From positions 36,791-100,790 of the forward strand of contig NZ_LXET01000021.1 of the NCBI RefSeq assembly GCF_001655005.1: a DNA stretch of 64,000 nt, in the 5' to 3' direction. Source of the stretch: Hafnia paralvei ATCC 29927 (GTDB lineage Bacteria; Pseudomonadota; Gammaproteobacteria; Enterobacterales; Enterobacteriaceae). The notes beneath the pieces are model-generated. The model did no database searches, had not been told where the DNA came from, and saw nothing but the letters and a program-made list of their open reading frames with translations. Of this stretch, positions 61,020-64,000 are shown piece after piece; position 1 is the stretch's first letter, and each line of letters begins with the position of its first letter. Position numbers and translations under genes: made by a program.

Positions 61020-63305
61020 TTAAATTTTGCAAGCACCGCTTTCGCAGCCGTCGTCTTCAGGCGTTGCCTGCAAGTCGTCTTGCACGTCCTCTGCTCCATC
61101 GCGGGTGTTTTGATAATACAGGGTTTTAGCCCCAAATTTGTACGCCGTCAGCAAGTCTTTTAACAGCTGCTTCATTGGCACTTTCCCTGATGGGAAGCGT
61201 GACGGATCGTAGTTGGTATTGGCGGAAATCGACTGATCGATAAACTTCTGCATCAGGCCGACCAACTGCAAGTAACCATCGTTGTTTGGCATTTCCCACA
61301 GCAGTTCATAGGCGTTTTTCAGGCGATCATACTCAGGCACAACCTGACGTAAAATACCGTCTTTTGATGCTTTGATACTGATGTGACCACGCGGTGGTTC
61401 GATACCGTTAGTCGCGTTAGAAATCTGCGACGACGTTTCAGACGGCATTAGGGCTGACAACGTTGAGTTGCGCAGGCCGTACTGCTTGATATCGTTACGC
61501 AGCGCTTCCCAGTCGTAATGCAGTGGTTCGTTACAAATGGTATCCAAATCTTTTTTGTAGGTGTCGATTGGCAGTATGCCTTGCGCATAGGTGGTTTCGT
61601 TGAACCACGGGCAAGCACCTTGTTCTTTCGCCAGCTCATTAGAGGCTTTCAGCAGGTAATACTGAATAGCTTCAAATGTTTTGTGGGTCAGGTTATTTGC
61701 GCTGCCATCGGAGTAGCGCACGCCGTTTTTCGCCAGATAGTAAGCGTAGTTAATGACACCAATACCCAGAGTACGACGACCCATCGCACCGCGCTTAGCC
61801 GCCAGAATTGGGTAGTCCTGATAGTCGAGCAGGGCGTCAAGCGCACGAACAGCCAGAACAGCGAGCTCTTCTAAATCGTCCAGCGAGTTGATCACGCCGA
61901 GGTTAAATGCAGACAGCGTACACAGCGCAATTTCGCCATTTTCATCGTTAACGTCGTTCAGCGGCTTGGTTGGCAACGCAATTTCCAAACACAGGTTTGA
62001 CTGACGTACCGGTGCGATAGCCGGATCAAACGGGCTATGGGTATTGCAGTGATCCACATGCTGGATGTAGATACGGCCGGTGGAAGCACGTTCCTGCATC
62101 ATCAGAGAGAACAGCTCGACCGCTTTCACTTTCTGCTTACGAATGCTGTCGTCAGCCTCGTATTGCATATATAGGCGCTCGAACTCGTCCTGATCGGCGA
62201 AGAAAGCATCGTACAGGCCGGGAACATCGGATGGGCTAAACAGCGTGATATCGCCGCCCTTGATCAGACGCTGATACATCAGGCGATTAAGCTGAACGCC
62301 GTAGTCCATATGACGTACGCGGTTGCCTTCAACCCCGCGGTTGTTTTTCAACACCAGCAGGCTTTCAACTTCCAGATGCCACAAAGGATAGAATAACGTT
62401 GCTGCACCGCCGCGTACGCCGCCCTGAGAGCAAGACTTCACCGCAGTCTGAAAATGTTTGTAGAAAGGAATACAGCCGGTGTGGAATGCTTCACCGCCGC
62501 GAATTGGGCTACCCAACGCACGGATACGACCTGCATTGATACCGATGCCAGCACGTTGAGAAACGTATTTCACAATGGCGCTAGAGGTTGCATTGATAGA
62601 GTCTAAGCTGTCGCCACACTCAATCAGCACGCAAGAGCTGAATTGGCGGGTAGGGGTACGCACGCCAGACATAATTGGCGTAGGCAGTGAAATCTTGAAC
62701 GTCGATACCGCGTCATAGAAACGTTTTACGTAGCTCAGACGAGTGTCACGTGGATAGTTAGAGAACAGACAGGCTGCAACCAAAATATATAAGAACTGCG
62801 CGCTCTCATAGATTTCGCCAGAGACACGGTTCTGAACCAGATATTTACCTTCCAACTGCTTCACTGCGGCATAAGAGAAATTCATGTCACGCCAGTGATC
62901 GATAAACTCATCCATCTGAGCAAACTCTTCTGGGGTGTAATCTTCCAGCAGATGTTTGTCATATTTGCCCATTTCGACCAATTTAACGACGTGATCGTAC
63001 AATTTAGGCGGTTCAAACTGACCGTAGGCTTTTTTACGCAGATGGAAAATTGCCAGACGCGCGGCCAGATATTGATAGTCTGGAGCATCACGGGATATCA
63101 GGTCTGCAGCGGCCTTGATGATGGTTTCGTGAATGTCCGCGGTGCGGATCCCATCATAAAACTGGATGTGAGAACGCAGTTCCACCTGAGAGACCGAAAC
63201 ATTGCTCAGTCCTTCCGCTGCCCAATCAAGCACGCGGTGGATTTTATCAAGATTGATACGTTCTTTGCTTCCGTCACGTTTGGTGACCAGCAGACTTTGA
63301 TTCAT
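61020..63305 (-). CDS. nrdA: Ribonucleotide reductase class Ia alpha subunit
   Basis: Catalytic subunit reducing ribonucleoside diphosphates. The 761 residues equal E. coli NrdA from MNQSLLVTKRDG (an open frame of 26 codons upstream is not used). The N-terminal ATP-cone, active-site segments FSSCVLIECGD and NLCLEIALPT, and the C-terminal redox pair CESGACKI are present. Upstream lie NrdR and DnaA boxes. Confidence 0.98.
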   Translation of the reverse strand: MNQSLLVTKRDGSKERINLDKIHRVLDWAAEGLSNVSVSQVELRSHIQFYDGIRTADIHETIIKAAADLISRDAPDYQYLAARLAIFHLRKKAYGQFEPPKLYDHVVKLVEMGKYDKHLLEDYTPEEFAQMDEFIDHWRDMNFSYAAVKQLEGKYLVQNRVSGEIYESAQFLYILVAACLFSNYPRDTRLSYVKRFYDAVSTFKISLPTPIMSGVRTPTRQFSSCVLIECGDSLDSINATSSAIVKYVSQRAGIGINAGRIRALGSPIRGGEAFHTGCIPFYKHFQTAVKSCSQGGVRGGAATLFYPLWHLEVESLLVLKNNRGVEGNRVRHMDYGVQLNRLMYQRLIKGGDITLFSPSDVPGLYDAFFADQDEFERLYMQYEADDSIRKQKVKAVELFSLMMQERASTGRIYIQHVDHCNTHSPFDPAIAPVRQSNLCLEIALPTKPLNDVNDENGEIALCTLSAFNLGVINSLDDLEELAVLAVRALDALLDYQDYPILAAKRGAMGRRTLGIGVINYAYYLAKNGVRYSDGSANNLTHKTFEAIQYYLLKASNELAKEQGACPWFNETTYAQGILPIDTYKKDLDTICNEPLHYDWEALRNDIKQYGLRNSTLSALMPSETSSQISNATNGIEPPRGHISIKASKDGILRQVVPEYDRLKNAYELLWEMPNNDGYLQLVGLMQKFIDQSISANTNYDPSRFPSGKVPMKQLLKDLLTAYKFGAKTLYYQNTRDGAEDVQDDLQATPEDDGCESGACKI

Positions 63306-63450
63306 AGGGCTATACCTGTCCGTGTGCGATCTCATGCTTCGAGCCATCGCATTATTTGCTAAAGGCAAGTTTGCGAAAAACACACGCGTTAAATTAGTGC
63401 AAAAACATTGTTGCAGTATCTTAACGAGTAGTGTCGATTTTATGCTGTGA

Positions 63451-63466
63451 ACACAAGATGTGGTGT
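63451..63466. promoter_or_regulatory. NrdR box 1 upstream of nrdA
   Basis: ACACAAGATGTGGTGT resembles the 16-bp NrdR consensus. It is about 30 bp, three helical turns, from box 2, the usual paired layout. Confidence 0.6.
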
Positions 63467-63480
63467 GTTAATCAAGGTGT

Positions 63481-63496
63481 GATAACAAGATAGTGT
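63481..63496. promoter_or_regulatory. NrdR box 2 upstream of nrdA
   Basis: On the minus strand ACACTATCTTGTTATC resembles the NrdR consensus. Together with box 1 it suggests repression by NrdR-dATP/ATP. Confidence 0.6.
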
Positions 63497-63536
63497 TCTT
63501 AGCGTGACTTTGCAAGTGAACAAAACGGCCCATAAT

Positions 63537-63545
63537 TGTGGATAA
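63537..63545 (-). promoter_or_regulatory. Consensus DnaA box upstream of nrdA
   Basis: TGTGGATAA is the exact complement of TTATCCACA. DnaA control of nrdAB is established in E. coli, where such boxes sit upstream of the promoter. Confidence 0.75.
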
Positions 63546-63726
63546 CTTGGGGGTGAAATGTTAAGTCAGGCGCTAACGTACCGTCATTACTGGCGGCAGC
63601 GGTGGAGAGGCTAGGGGGATAAGATTGCGCTTAAAAATAAAATAAATTGATCGACTGCTGGTTTCTTATTCGGTGGCGAAAAGTCAAATATTGATCACGG
63701 AAATATTGCGCTTATGTACTACAGGT

Positions 63727-63846
63727 GCAAGGTTTCGTACGCTGGTTGCTTACTAGGCTGCTGTGTAAGTTTTGTTGATGCTATGGCTATGTAAGGTTCC
63801 GTGCGCTGGTTGTTTATGTTGTGACTGTGTAAGGTTCCGCCCGCCA
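63727..63846. repeat. Short degenerate modules beside repeat B
   Basis: The module GTGTAAGGTTCCG-N2-CGC, with variants, recurs at about 63727, 63789 and 63827, followed in two cases by TGGTTG. Related modules flank repeat A (about 20600-20690) and start the tandem repeats (GGTTTCGTACGC at 19921 and 20097). The stretch from 63560 to 63727 shows no gene or clear structure. Confidence 0.6.
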
Positions 63847-64000
63847 GTCAATATCGAGCGTCATTGATACCCTAGTGAAGGCGTACGGGCAGAGACCACC
63901 AGCGCGTGGTCTCTGCACTCGCGCGCTTTTATCCGAGACGCCATCTCCGCTCCGGTTTGGTATCGCCCATCCAGGGCGCCCCAAACTCCGTCACGACATC
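63827..64000 (-). repeat. Dispersed ~170-bp structured repeat, copy B (runs off window)
   Basis: Reverse-complement copy of 20442-20616 with only a few substitutions over about 160 bases. Both 5'-proximal hairpin (CGCCC/GGGCG within TTTGG/CCAAA) and the 11-bp GCAGAGACCAC stem are kept; the loop of the latter changes GCGCTA to GCGCTG. The terminal hairpin arm differs in sequence and its partner would lie beyond base 64000. Confidence 0.85.

Noticed and set aside
63558..63614. 18-codon frame MLSQALTYRHYWRQRWRG with a G-rich upstream stretch, considered as a Trp-containing leader peptide
   Set aside because: No alternative hairpins and no downstream gene on the plus strand that it could control. 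Probably chance.
1..64000. tRNA or rRNA genes
   Set aside because: No cloverleaf-forming segment with the usual GGTTCGA-type arm or rRNA signature was seen in the intergenic regions on reading.

Overview
The window reads as chromosomal DNA of an enterobacterium (Enterobacterales). Nearly every core gene matches its Escherichia coli counterpart closely in sequence and length: nuoLMN, hybOABCDE, menFDHBCE, moaACDE, ybhL, ybhK, yfaE, nrdAB, yfaY, yfaZ, tyrP, bglX and ycdZ. The gene order is not that of E. coli, and the neighbourhood with its dispersed repeats looks to me like Hafnia/Obesumbacterium. That genus call is inference, not proven.

Layout. 1-4.6 kb: end of the respiratory complex I operon (nuoL is cut by the window edge). 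4.7-12.3 kb: a sugar acetyltransferase, a minus-strand operon of three lipoproteins (CsgG-like, DUF4810, DUF799), a MarR/MATE pair, an orphan OppA-type binding protein, an unknown membrane protein and an unannotated 52-codon small membrane protein. 12.3-19.9 kb: a carbohydrate island with periplasmic beta-glucosidase BglX and a LacI regulator on the minus strand, divergent from an MFS transporter and a GH31 glucosidase, with strong palindromes between. 19.9-20.7 kb: noncoding structured repeats. 21-27.1 kb: hydrogenase-2 operon behind a consensus FNR box. 27.1-31.1 kb: UbiD/UbiX hydroxyaryl decarboxylase operon with its LysR regulator. 31.2-34.1 kb: C69 dipeptidase, ycdZ and a small membrane ORF. 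34.4-41.6 kb: complete menaquinone operon, with two copies of a ~125-bp foldback repeat at its two ends. 41.8-47.2 kb: chaperone-usher fimbrial operon. 47.2-53.5 kb: katA, yfaZ, an accessory trpS, tyrP and yfaY. 53.5-59.2 kb: ybhK, moa operon and ybhL. 59.4-63.3 kb: nrdA-nrdB-yfaE. 63.6-64 kb: an inverted copy of the repeat seen at 20.4 kb.

Functional links. Complex I, hydrogenase-2 and menaquinone synthesis form much of an aerobic/anaerobic respiratory chain. FNR boxes precede hyb and moa. moa also carries a ModE-type box and what looks like the molybdenum cofactor riboswitch. nrdA keeps NrdR and DnaA boxes.

The most notable system is at 49.7-52.2 kb on the minus strand. tyrP has a TyrR strong/weak box pair. 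It is followed, 18 bp after its stop, by a 17-codon leader peptide with tandem Trp codons, alternative RNA hairpins, and then a second-type tryptophanyl-tRNA synthetase resembling the streptococcal enzyme rather than E. coli TrpS. This looks like ribosome-mediated attenuation controlling an accessory TrpRS. The second notable layer is two families of structured noncoding repeats: one tandem/inverted family around 20 kb and 63.8 kb, and one MITE-like family at the ends of the men cluster.
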